A DNA stretch of 64,000 nt from an uncultured Rickettsiales bacterium. GTDB lineage: Bacteria; Pseudomonadota; Alphaproteobacteria; Micavibrionales; GCA-2720935. Below, in pieces: positions 54,476 through 62,572 of the stretch (its first letter is position 1; the number at the start of each line of letters is the position of its first letter). The stretch is from assembly GCA_950054255.1 (NCBI GenBank), contig CATLOR010000002.1, forward strand, positions 1 through 64,000. The letters are read 5' to 3'. The notes below the pieces were generated by a model that had not been told where the DNA came from, did not search any database, and saw only the letters and a program-made list of their open reading frames with translations. A program made the position numbers and the translations under genes.

Positions 54476-54820
54476 ATGTATAACTCAAATACACCTACGA
54501 ACGAAGATTTACCATCAACAGGTAAATTAATTAAATCAACTATCATCGCCGTAATTGTGGCTGGTATTTTACTTATAACTGTTGTCATGCCATCTGAATA
54601 TGGTATTGATCCTACAGGTATGGGGCAAGTGCTAGGCTTGACTGAGATGGGAGATATAAAAACATCATTAGCGGAAGAAGCGGCAGCAGATGCAATTGCT
54701 CATGCTCCATCTGCTCTTGATGAAATTGAGATTGAATTGGAGGTTGAAGCTGAGGCTATTCCTTCTCAATCATCTCAAGGCGGTCATCGTCACGGCAGTG
54801 GTAGTTACCATCATCATTAA
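54476..54820 (+). CDS. Single-pass membrane anchor protein with His-rich tail (copy 2)
   Basis: Identical to the protein at 49930-50274, including the GGHRHGSGSYHHH tail and the ribosome site. Confidence 0.7.
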   Translation: MYNSNTPTNEDLPSTGKLIKSTIIAVIVAGILLITVVMPSEYGIDPTGMGQVLGLTEMGDIKTSLAEEAAADAIAHAPSALDEIEIELEVEAEAIPSQSSQGGHRHGSGSYHHH

Positions 54821-54837
54821 ACAGGAGGAGAATAGAG

Positions 54838-54978
54838 ATGAAAAAATTTCTAAAACCAGAAATACTTGTTCCTTTATTAATTGTTGTAGCTGTATTAGCA
54901 CTCGTTGTATATAGTGGATCTGGAGGTGATATGTCACTTGGCGGACATACTCACGGTGGCAGTACCCATACACATTAA
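54838..54978 (+). CDS. 46-residue membrane peptide with His tail (copy 2)
   Basis: Identical to the peptide at 50292-50432, preceded by the same AGGAGGAG. Confidence 0.7.
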   Translation: MKKFLKPEILVPLLIVVAVLALVVYSGSGGDMSLGGHTHGGSTHTH

Positions 54979-54993
54979 TAAAAGGAAATAAAG

Positions 54994-55332
54994 ATGATTT
55001 TTACCGCGTTTAAAGCCATTGTGGCAACATCCGTTATTGTTTTTGCTTCATGGTTAGCGGGTAAAAAACCAGAGTTGGCGGGGTTTATAACAGCCCTGCC
55101 ACTTGTTTCTATTATAGCAATAGCTTTCGCTTACACTCAGCATGGAGATGTAAGTAATACAGCGCAATATGCGCGTAGTATCATTATAGCCGTACCAATA
55201 TCATGGTTGTTTTTTGTACCATTCTTTTTTATAGAAAAATTCAATATGAATTTCTGGCTAAGCTGGTCAATAGGTCTTGTACTTTTAATTGCGGGATATT
55301 ACATCCATCAATGGATTCTCAAATTGTTTTAA
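54994..55332 (+). CDS. DUF3147-like membrane protein (copy 2)
   Basis: Identical to the protein at 50448-50786. It is the last gene before the terminal repeat and tRNA-Gln. Confidence 0.7.
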   Translation: MIFTAFKAIVATSVIVFASWLAGKKPELAGFITALPLVSIIAIAFAYTQHGDVSNTAQYARSIIIAVPISWLFFVPFFFIEKFNMNFWLSWSIGLVLLIAGYYIHQWILKLF

Positions 55333-55355
55333 ACATATAAACAAAAGTTATTCCT

Positions 55356-55538
55356 CGAACTCAAAAATGCGCTCCAGAGACAAATGCGATATTTGGCTCT
55401 TTTTTCTTAGTCTCTGTAGTTCGACGGAATTTTTTTATGTGGAAATGACCGCTGTGTGCGGGGCTTTGGGGCGTTTTTTATTTTTTAGGGAAGTAAAAAA
55501 ATGTAAATGGCTGGGGTACCTGGATTCGAACCAGGGAT
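55356..55538. repeat. 183-bp island repeat, copy B', overlapping intact tRNA-Gln
   Basis: Identical to copy B up to 55515, then continues as the real tRNA-Gln 3' half instead of the decayed version. This copy shows what the other repeats derive from: the sequence immediately downstream of the tRNA. Confidence 0.8.
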
Positions 55539-55581
55539 CACGATACCAAAAACCGATGCCTTACCGCTTGGCCATACCCCA
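55508..55581 (-). tRNA. tRNA-Gln (TTG)
   Basis: Minus-strand cloverleaf: acceptor TGGGGTA/TACCCCA with encoded GCCA, D-arm GCC-AAGCGGTAA-GGC, anticodon loop TTTTGGT (anticodon TTG), T-arm CCTGG-TTCGAAT-CCAGG. It closely resembles E. coli tRNA-Gln. The first anticodon-stem pair is a T-T mismatch. Its 3' end faces the island and is the inferred attachment site. The stretch 55582-55756 holds no gene I can see. Confidence 0.93.
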
Positions 55582-55756
55582 GCATTTCAAACGTGATAAA
55601 AAATACCACTGAAACGAAGAGAAACATACACATAATAATTTAACTTTGCAAGCCCTTAATCAAATAAAAACGCTGGAAATTTGAAAATAGGGAAGGCATA
55701 CTAGAAAAGTCAGTTCTGACACTTCTTAATGATTCTATTTTTGATCGAGAATATTA

Positions 55757-57034
55757 ATGCTTTCTGTGAAGAAAAAACAAAAACTAAACCATGCCTTAGA
55801 GTTGCTTAATCTGTATATGGATAAGCGCTTGGCTTCTGGTTATGGAGCAAGTTTAACACATAAGCAAAGAAAAGATTTATTTGCTCTGTGTGATGCTTTA
55901 GATCGCAAAATTTTATCTCATTGCAAGCCAGATGATCGCTGTCATGGAACACTCGAAGAAATACGGGAAAAAGTTATTCTTGCAAATCAGATAAGCACTG
56001 AAATGTGGAATGCAAATAAAAGAGATGTATTTAAAAATGTTTTGCAAGAAACTGTTGCGACTGTTCCTGAGAAAGTACAACGTTCAAAATGGGATAAAAC
56101 CTCTTTTTTTACAGGTATGTCAACAGGTGTCGCTGTTGCTTTTTGTGCGACTATTTGGCTTAACACATTACCAGTATCATCTGCTCTAGAGAGTTTTAGT
56201 GAAGAGACAGTTGCTCTTTTTGCTGAACAAGAAGTCGATCGATTATTGGGAATAACAAATAAGCCACAAGAGGGCGTTTATGTTTTTGATAGTATTACAG
56301 CCAAAGCATTGCAGGCGGAATATAATACAAAGAACATAGATTGGCAGGCTGTTAAAGCGCATAATTATGAGGATACGAAAGACTTCTTTGTTTCATTTTT
56401 TGATAAAAACTATATAGCTGATGCGGAAAAACGCGTTGATAATATCGGTGTCGACTTAGACTTACCGCTTTTCTTGCAAGCGCTTAATCAGAAGGCAATA
56501 GAGGGGTCTATTAAGGCGCAATTTGATTTGGGAATGGCTTATGTAAGAGCGTCTGAAGAAGATATATGGCGCTCTGTTGAAACAGCAGAGTTTTGGTTAA
56601 AACAGGCGGCCAATAATGAACATGCTGCTGCGCAATATAATTTAGCTGTTTTGTATCAACAAGGTTTGATTAAAGACGTGGAAATTCAAGAAATTGTACA
56701 TTTATATGATAAAGCAGCTCAAAAAAATTATCCTCAAGCCTTATTCAATTTAGGTCTCGCTTATATGAATGGATACGGCGTTGAAACAGACTATAAAGAG
56801 GCGATTGATTACTTTAAACAAGCGTATGATGAGGGTGTTTATAAATCGGCTTATATCTTAGGAAAACTCTATGAAACAGGGGTTTTGAAATTTGGTGAAG
56901 CGGATAAAGAACAGGCTATTTTTTGGTATAAAAAAGCGTTTGAAAATGGTGTTGATCAAGCGGAAAAAGCACTTGATGATATACTGAAATCAAGCTCAAA
57001 AAAAGCGCCGAAAATTAAAATTAGACGCGGTTAA
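55757..57034 (+). CDS. Membrane-anchored Sel1/TPR-repeat protein
   Basis: 425 residues. A cytoplasmic N-terminal ~115 residues, one membrane helix (GMSTGVAVAFCATIWL near 120), then Sel1-like repeats from ~250 (IKAQFDLGMAYVR, AAAQYNLAVLYQQG, PQALFNLGLAYMNGYGVETD, YKSAYILGKLYETG). Such repeats scaffold protein complexes, here on the far side of the membrane. It ends in a basic tail. First gene of the core right of the island. Confidence 0.82.
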   Translation: MLSVKKKQKLNHALELLNLYMDKRLASGYGASLTHKQRKDLFALCDALDRKILSHCKPDDRCHGTLEEIREKVILANQISTEMWNANKRDVFKNVLQETVATVPEKVQRSKWDKTSFFTGMSTGVAVAFCATIWLNTLPVSSALESFSEETVALFAEQEVDRLLGITNKPQEGVYVFDSITAKALQAEYNTKNIDWQAVKAHNYEDTKDFFVSFFDKNYIADAEKRVDNIGVDLDLPLFLQALNQKAIEGSIKAQFDLGMAYVRASEEDIWRSVETAEFWLKQAANNEHAAAQYNLAVLYQQGLIKDVEIQEIVHLYDKAAQKNYPQALFNLGLAYMNGYGVETDYKEAIDYFKQAYDEGVYKSAYILGKLYETGVLKFGEADKEQAIFWYKKAFENGVDQAEKALDDILKSSSKKAPKIKIRRG

Positions 57035-57098
57035 TTCACTAAAAGTTAAAGAGTTTATTGTACAATGACCCTAGAATTAAAGAGGGTTAATTGATGTC

Positions 57099-57752
57099 AT
57101 GATTATTCTTGCAGCACAAACATTAGGAAGTTTTTCAAAGCCTGATCCGCGTGATTTATCACGGAGGCGAGCATTTCATTTTTCACTTGGTTTTAAGGTG
57201 TCTGATACAGAGGATATGTTGGATATTGTATTATGTAGAACAGATCATAAGAAGGTAGAAAATCTTCGCCATGATTTTAAACAAGATAGAATGTATGCTT
57301 TGATGAATAACGCTTACAGTCAAGCGTCGCATTCCCAAGCACACCATATCGCAGGAGAGATTCACAAAGTTCATATATTAGGACAAGTTCATATTTCTGA
57401 TAAAAAAACATATATAATGCAAGCGGTTAAAGATTTCCTAGATCTATCAAGAGGGGTTTCGTTTTTGAAAGAGCAGGCCGTTACTGTTGATGATTTGTTG
57501 CAGCAAAAACCGAAAGCAATAGAGCAGTTTTCTGACTTGGCAAGCGACTATATTAAGCATTTGAGTGTGGATGAAATGATTTGGATTATGCGTGAAACAG
57601 ACCCTAATAATGCTGCACGCTATGCAAACTCTCATGTAAGTACATATCGGCATAAAGAGGGGAAAGACGTATTTCCTGATCAGGCGAAGAAGCCATGTAA
57701 TGACCCAACAATACGCACTAATAGAAAAAAGGCATCTACTTTTTCTGGATGA
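57099..57752 (+). CDS. Hypothetical protein, 217 residues
   Basis: No family recognised. Soluble and charged, with no signal peptide and a basic C-terminus (TNRKKASTF). It follows the Sel1-repeat gene by 64 bp; GAGG lies about 16 bp before the ATG, so the start is tentative. A terminator-like structure follows. Confidence 0.6.
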   Translation: MIILAAQTLGSFSKPDPRDLSRRRAFHFSLGFKVSDTEDMLDIVLCRTDHKKVENLRHDFKQDRMYALMNNAYSQASHSQAHHIAGEIHKVHILGQVHISDKKTYIMQAVKDFLDLSRGVSFLKEQAVTVDDLLQQKPKAIEQFSDLASDYIKHLSVDEMIWIMRETDPNNAARYANSHVSTYRHKEGKDVFPDQAKKPCNDPTIRTNRKKASTFSG

Positions 57753-57760
57753 TTGAGTTA

Positions 57761-57796
57761 TAAAAAAACGCCGTAACTAAAGATTGCGACGCTTTT
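57761..57796. terminator. Terminator between convergent genes
   Basis: A7 run, imperfect stem CGCCGTAA/TTGCGACG (one mismatch, G-U pair) and T5 run between the convergent stops at 57752 and 57822. Confidence 0.55.
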
Positions 57797-57821
57797 TATA
57801 AATTAGAATTTATCGTGTAAT

Positions 57822-58118
57822 TTACTTAACTTTATTCTTCTCAATGCCTTGCTTAACAGCTTTTACAGCAGCATTCGTAGCTTCAGAAACTTTCTTTGCA
57901 GTCAAACGCGCATGCTTTTCTGCTGTACCGCTTGTAAAGTAAGATTTTACAGTCTGAGCAGCGCGAATGGTTTGTGCTTTTGCAAAAGCGAGGGCAAGTT
58001 GTGTTTTCTCGTGTTTCCATGTCCATACAACACCATTTTTGATTTTAACAGCACCTGTTTGAATTAAGCTAGCAGCTGTATTAAACGCTTTTTGTACTTG
58101 TTCTTGGCGGTCACTCAT
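57822..58118 (-). CDS. Small helical, lysine/alanine-rich protein
   Basis: 98 residues, predicted mostly helical, rich in Ala and Lys (KAQTIRAAQTVKSYF, KKVSEATNAAVKAVKQG). AAGGAG precedes the ATG by 6 bp, a convincing start. No family recognised; the composition is compatible with a nucleic-acid or membrane-surface binding protein, which is only a guess. Confidence 0.65.
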   Translation of the reverse strand: MSDRQEQVQKAFNTAASLIQTGAVKIKNGVVWTWKHEKTQLALAFAKAQTIRAAQTVKSYFTSGTAEKHARLTAKKVSEATNAAVKAVKQGIEKNKVK

Positions 58119-58203
58119 TATTTTCTCCTTATATTAGAAATAGAACCAAATTTATTATAAAAAGGTTATACTAAAAACCAGCAATTATGTCAATACAAAA
58201 GGA

Positions 58204-59868
58204 TTACATTTCAGAATAATTTGGCCCGCCACTACCTTCTGGAACTGTCCAATTAATGTTTTGTGCAGGGTCTTTGATATCGCATGTTTTACAATGAACA
58301 CAATTTTGAGCGTTGATTTGAAATTTTTGAGTACCATTCTCTTCAATGACCTCGTAAACGCCAGCAGGGCAATAGCGCTGCGCGGGCTCACCATATAGCG
58401 GTAAATTCTTCTCAATTGGAATTGAGGGGTCTTTTAAACGAAGATGCGCAGGTTGGTTTTCTTCATGGTTTGTATTGGAAATAAACACAGAAGAGAGGCG
58501 ATCAAATGTGATTTGCCCATCTGGTGTTGGATAAGAGATTGTTTTAGCGTCTTGGATAGAGGTAAGTTGATCGTGGTCAGCATGATTTTTAAAAGTCCAA
58601 GGTGCATGCCCTCTTAAGAGATAGGTATCCATCGCCGAATAGAAAAGACCAAAGAATAAACCTTTATGAAAGCTTGGGCGAATATTACGTACAGAATAGA
58701 GTTCTTTATAAAGCCAGCTTTCTTTGAATTTTTGAGAATAGCTTGTTGCTTCAACATCTATTGTTTCTGATGTTAAAAGCTCAAAAACAGCTTCGGCAGC
58801 GAGCATACCAGATTTCATTGCTGTGTGATTTCCTTTAATCTTTGGCACATTTAGAAAACCAGCGGTATCACCAACTAATAAACCACCAGGAAAGGTGAGT
58901 TTTGGTAAAGATTGAAATCCGCCTTCTGAAAGAGCGCGTGCGCCGTATGAAATTCTTTTTCCCCCCTCTAGATATTTTTTAATAGAAGGGTGTGTTTTAT
59001 AGCGTTGCATCTCTTCAAAAGGGGATAAGTATGGGTTCTTGTAATCAAGGCCAACCACAAAACCAATTGATATTTTGTTGTCTTCCATATGGTAGAGCCA
59101 TGAGCCTCCATATGTTTCGCGATCCATAGGCCATCCAACGGTATGAATGATTTTACCTTCTTCGTGAAGTTCTGGTTTGATCTCCCAAATTTCTTTAATA
59201 CCTAATCCATAGGTTTGAGGGTCACAGTCTTTGCGTAAGTCAAAACGTTCAAAGAGTTGCTTTGTGAGAGAGCCGCGACATCCTTCTGCAAAAATTGTTT
59301 GGCGTGCATGAAGCTCCATTCCTGGTTGGAAAGAAGGAAGCTTTTCTCCGTCTTTACCAATACCAAAATCACCTGTTGCAACGCCTTTTACGCGACCGTC
59401 TTCATGATATAGAATTTCAGAAGCCGCAAAGCCAGGGTATATTTCAATGCCCATGGCTTCAGCTTGTTCTGCCATCCAACGACACACCATGCCCATAGAA
59501 ACAATATAATTGCCATGGTTTTTCATTTGAGGAGGTGTTGGTAATGTATATGCACTTTTCTCTGTCAGGAATAAAAAGGAATCTTTTTTTGCTTCACATT
59601 TAATAGGTGCGCCTTTTTCTTTCCAATCAGGAAGTAGTTCATCTAAGGCGCGTGTTTCTAAAACAGCACCAGATAAGATATGTGCACCAATTTCAGAGCC
59701 TTTTTCTAAGACACAAATTGTCAGTTCTTGATTGTTTTGATCGGCAAGCTGCTTTAGGCGAATAGCTGTTGCAAGCCCTGAAGGCCCGCCGCCAACGATA
59801 ACGACATCAAGTTCCATTGCATCGCGTTCAACAGTGTCTTGTGTGTGTGTAGTTTGTGCTTCAGTCAT
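58204..59868 (-). CDS. Electron transfer flavoprotein-ubiquinone oxidoreductase
   Basis: 554 residues, the standard ETF-QO length. FAD site [19 protein letters not shown] near residue 22, central [19 protein letters not shown], and a C-terminal 4Fe-4S segment with cysteines in YCPAGVYEV and [13 protein letters not shown]. It passes electrons from ETF (fatty and amino acid oxidation) to ubiquinone at the inner membrane. ETF subunits are not in the window. ATG at 59868 or 59820 could start it. Confidence 0.93.
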   Translation of the reverse strand: MTEAQTTHTQDTVERDAMELDVVIVGGGPSGLATAIRLKQLADQNNQELTICVLEKGSEIGAHILSGAVLETRALDELLPDWKEKGAPIKCEAKKDSFLFLTEKSAYTLPTPPQMKNHGNYIVSMGMVCRWMAEQAEAMGIEIYPGFAASEILYHEDGRVKGVATGDFGIGKDGEKLPSFQPGMELHARQTIFAEGCRGSLTKQLFERFDLRKDCDPQTYGLGIKEIWEIKPELHEEGKIIHTVGWPMDRETYGGSWLYHMEDNKISIGFVVGLDYKNPYLSPFEEMQRYKTHPSIKKYLEGGKRISYGARALSEGGFQSLPKLTFPGGLLVGDTAGFLNVPKIKGNHTAMKSGMLAAEAVFELLTSETIDVEATSYSQKFKESWLYKELYSVRNIRPSFHKGLFFGLFYSAMDTYLLRGHAPWTFKNHADHDQLTSIQDAKTISYPTPDGQITFDRLSSVFISNTNHEENQPAHLRLKDPSIPIEKNLPLYGEPAQRYCPAGVYEVIEENGTQKFQINAQNCVHCKTCDIKDPAQNINWTVPEGSGGPNYSEM

Positions 59869-59960
59869 GGCTATACCTGCCTATCTATTATAATTGTGGT
59901 TTGTAATTTGATTCTTTTTATTTTATAAGAATAATACACCACAGAAAATAGATTGGCAAA

Positions 59961-60764
59961 ATGTTGATTCAAAAAGAGAAACTAATAGAAACCTTACAAT
60001 GGTTAGATGCAATAGGTGTTGATGAACCGATTGTGGAAGATCCTTTTGATAAAACAGTTTCACTTGAGCAACTATTACACAAATCCCAAGAAGAGCCAGC
60101 CTCAAAAAAACAAGCGCCAACTAAATCTAAGAGAACACAGTCATCGACCGCTGTTATAGAAGCAAAAAAAGCAGCGGCAGATTGCACGACATTAGATGAG
60201 TTAAGGGCTGCTTTAGAATCATTTGAAGGATGTCCTTTGAAAGCGACTGCAACGAATTTGGTATTTTCAGACGGTAATCCAGAAGCTGGTATTATGGTGA
60301 TTGGAGAAGCCCCTGGTGCAGATGAAGATCGCGAAGGAATTCCTTTTTCTGGAGATATCGGACAATTTTTTGCAAAGATGCTGTCATATATAGGGTTGAA
60401 AAGTTCAGATGATTATTATCTAACGAATATTATTAACTGGCGTCCGCCAGGCAATAGAACGCCGTCAGACTCAGAATTAGAGATGTTAGAACCTTTCTTG
60501 AAACGTCACATCGAGCTTGTTAATCCAAAGATTTTGATATTTGTAGGAGGACTTGTTGCTAAAACTCTTTTGAATGAAAGTCATGGGATTACAAAATTAA
60601 GAGGGAAATGGCATGATTACAAGCAAGATGGGATGGAAGCCTCTATTCCTGCATATGCTGTATTTCATCCAGCTTATTTATTAAGACAGCCAATGCAAAA
60701 GAAAAAAGCATGGGCGGATTTACTTGATATTAAAAAGAAGGCAGCAGAGCTTAAAATTCTATGA
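59961..60764 (+). CDS. Uracil-DNA glycosylase, family 4-like
   Basis: 267 residues. Motif 1 GEAPGADEDREGIPFSG, middle NIINWRPPGNRTPS, motif 2 FHPAYLLRQP are those of family-4 enzymes, which remove uracil from DNA. An N-terminal linker of ~75 residues precedes the domain. Only one cysteine (EGCPLKATATN) stands where the iron-sulfur family has a C-x2-C pair, so the cluster may be incomplete or absent, as in other alphaproteobacterial members. It overlaps the next gene by 4 bp. Confidence 0.88.
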   Translation: MLIQKEKLIETLQWLDAIGVDEPIVEDPFDKTVSLEQLLHKSQEEPASKKQAPTKSKRTQSSTAVIEAKKAAADCTTLDELRAALESFEGCPLKATATNLVFSDGNPEAGIMVIGEAPGADEDREGIPFSGDIGQFFAKMLSYIGLKSSDDYYLTNIINWRPPGNRTPSDSELEMLEPFLKRHIELVNPKILIFVGGLVAKTLLNESHGITKLRGKWHDYKQDGMEASIPAYAVFHPAYLLRQPMQKKKAWADLLDIKKKAAELKIL

Positions 60765-62527
60765 TGTTTTTTACTTCAATTTTAAAACAAGCGGTGATTG
60801 GATGTTTGGCAGTTTTCTTTTTATCTGCCTTTACAGTTATTCCACAAAAAAAACCGTTTACCGTGACGTCAACATCTATTGATTTGAATGATCGCACGGA
60901 ATTAAGTGATGAGAATTTACGTCTTTACGTTGAAATATTTCAATTGCAAGAATATACACATTGGCGTGATGCAGATATTTTGATTAAAAAATTATCCGAT
61001 AATCGTTTGATGCCTTATGTTTTATTTCAAAGATATTTACACCCAACTAGCTATAGATCATCTTACACAGAGTTGGAATCATGGCTAAAACATTATAGAT
61101 CTTATGCGGGAGCAGGTGAGATATACCAATTGGCCGTTGCAAGAAAGCCCGCATCAGCCAAAGCCCCTTTAAAGCCCATATATGAAAGAGGCTTTGTGCC
61201 CAAGACTCCTTTTTTTGAACAAGATAAGAAGACATATAGGCGTAGTAAATCGCGCTCTGGTCAGGCTATTAAAAGAGCCGTTTTAAATGATTTAAAATGT
61301 TGTGGAGCAGCAACAAAAGCATTAGGGCGTTTAAGCACAAAAGATGCACAAAAACACTTAAATACAGTTGAAATTGATACATTAAAAGGTCATATCGCTA
61401 AGACATATTTATATTTAAATTATCCTGAAAAGGCTTATAAAACAGCTTCAGAAGCAGTTGACAGATCAGATGCAAAAGCACCCTTTGCGGCATGGGTCGC
61501 GGGGCTTGCTGCTTGGCGTTTAGAAAAGTTTGAAGAAGCTGCTAAATATTTTGAAATATCAGCTTTATCAGAATATGTTTCACCAGAAAAGACGGCAGCA
61601 AGTGCTTATTGGACTTCACGTGCTTTTTTAAGAACAAGACAGCCAGAAAAGGTTAATTACTGGCTATCACAGGCCGCAACTGAGCCGCGTACTTTTTATG
61701 GATTGGTTGCTAGAAGAGCTTTGGGCTGGCATTTTGCGGATTTGGAATGGCGCTTACCTGTATTTAAAGAAACTCATTTAACAAAAATTAAAAATGATAA
61801 ATATGGGTTCAGGGCGTATCTTTTATTAAAGGTAGGTCAGCGTGTTTTAGCAGAGCAGGAATTGATGAAAATTAATCCTAAAAAAGATACAGAGATGGAA
61901 GAGGCGCTCTTGGCATTTGCGGCTTATCATAAATTACCTGCATTATTATATCGTATGTCGACATCTATTAAGGATGAAGATGATAATTATTATAACGCCG
62001 CCCTGTATCCTCAAGGGGCATGGGAAGAATATAATGACCATGCTGTTGATGAAGCTTTGATTCATGGGTTTATAAGGCAAGAATCTCGTTTTGATCCTCA
62101 TGCGCGTTCTCATATTGGAGCAAGTGGCTTGATGCAAATTATGCCCTCTACAGCAGAATTTATGACAGGTGAAAAAGTGAATGGAAAAAACAGATATAAG
62201 CTTTTGCACCCTGATCGCAATGTCGATATCGGTTCGAAATATATTAAGTGGTTGTTGGGCTTAGATATTATTGAGAATAACTTATTTAAAATGGTGGTTT
62301 CTTATAATGCTGGACAAGGGAATATGGCGCGTTGGTGGAAGAATATAGACTCTGAAGATGATCCCTTGCTTTTTATTGAATCGATCCCTGTTGCAGAAAC
62401 ACGTCATTTTGTTGAAAAAGTCATGGCCAATTTCTGGCTGTATCGTATTTCTTTTGGACAAGATACACCGTCGTTAACACAGGTTGCAAAAGGGGAATGG
62501 CCTCTTTACAAATCATTGGACGAGTAA
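60761..62527 (+). CDS. Soluble lytic murein transglycosylase
   Basis: 588 residues. N-terminal signal or anchor segment (VIGCLAVFFLSAFTVIP), a long helical superhelix (residues ~60-430) and a C-terminal SLT domain: HGFIRQESRFDP with the catalytic Glu, GASGLMQIMPSTA and VVSYNAGQGNMARW. It cleaves peptidoglycan glycan strands to anhydromuropeptides in the periplasm. Translation is coupled to the glycosylase gene by ATGATG overlap. Confidence 0.92.
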   Translation: MMFFTSILKQAVIGCLAVFFLSAFTVIPQKKPFTVTSTSIDLNDRTELSDENLRLYVEIFQLQEYTHWRDADILIKKLSDNRLMPYVLFQRYLHPTSYRSSYTELESWLKHYRSYAGAGEIYQLAVARKPASAKAPLKPIYERGFVPKTPFFEQDKKTYRRSKSRSGQAIKRAVLNDLKCCGAATKALGRLSTKDAQKHLNTVEIDTLKGHIAKTYLYLNYPEKAYKTASEAVDRSDAKAPFAAWVAGLAAWRLEKFEEAAKYFEISALSEYVSPEKTAASAYWTSRAFLRTRQPEKVNYWLSQAATEPRTFYGLVARRALGWHFADLEWRLPVFKETHLTKIKNDKYGFRAYLLLKVGQRVLAEQELMKINPKKDTEMEEALLAFAAYHKLPALLYRMSTSIKDEDDNYYNAALYPQGAWEEYNDHAVDEALIHGFIRQESRFDPHARSHIGASGLMQIMPSTAEFMTGEKVNGKNRYKLLHPDRNVDIGSKYIKWLLGLDIIENNLFKMVVSYNAGQGNMARWWKNIDSEDDPLLFIESIPVAETRHFVEKVMANFWLYRISFGQDTPSLTQVAKGEWPLYKSLDE

Positions 62528-62572
62528 TAAGATCAGCGTAAATAAACAGATTATTTTTTAGAAAGACATGTA

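Larger units (their letters stand above)
31885..55507. mobile_element. Composite genomic island stacked at tRNA-Gln
   Basis: Bounded on the right by the intact tRNA-Gln gene and on the left by a partial repeat ending in the same TGGCTG core. Internal 183-bp repeats with decayed tRNA 3' ends at 48576, 50962 and 53122 split it into segments. Cargo is accessory: nuclease, methyltransferase, terminase-like ATPase, serine recombinase, AbiE, duplicated HupE module. The left boundary rests on a short match and is the less certain edge. No tyrosine integrase is present. Confidence 0.55.
53083..55515. repeat. 2433-bp duplicated block, copy 2
   Basis: Second copy of the HupE module block, at offset 4546 bp from copy 1. 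Its right end runs into the 3' end of the intact tRNA-Gln gene, exactly where copy 1 runs into a decayed tRNA end. Confidence 0.85.

Noticed and set aside
48424..55538. Integron cassette array with attC-type repeats
   Set aside because: The repeats end at tRNA 3' ends, no integron integrase is present, and attC core motifs are not seen.
48404..55612. ORFs of 65-107 codons running through the four 183-bp repeats on either strand
   Set aside because: They cross inverted repeats and tRNA sequence and differ in ends; their shared residues follow from the repeat DNA.
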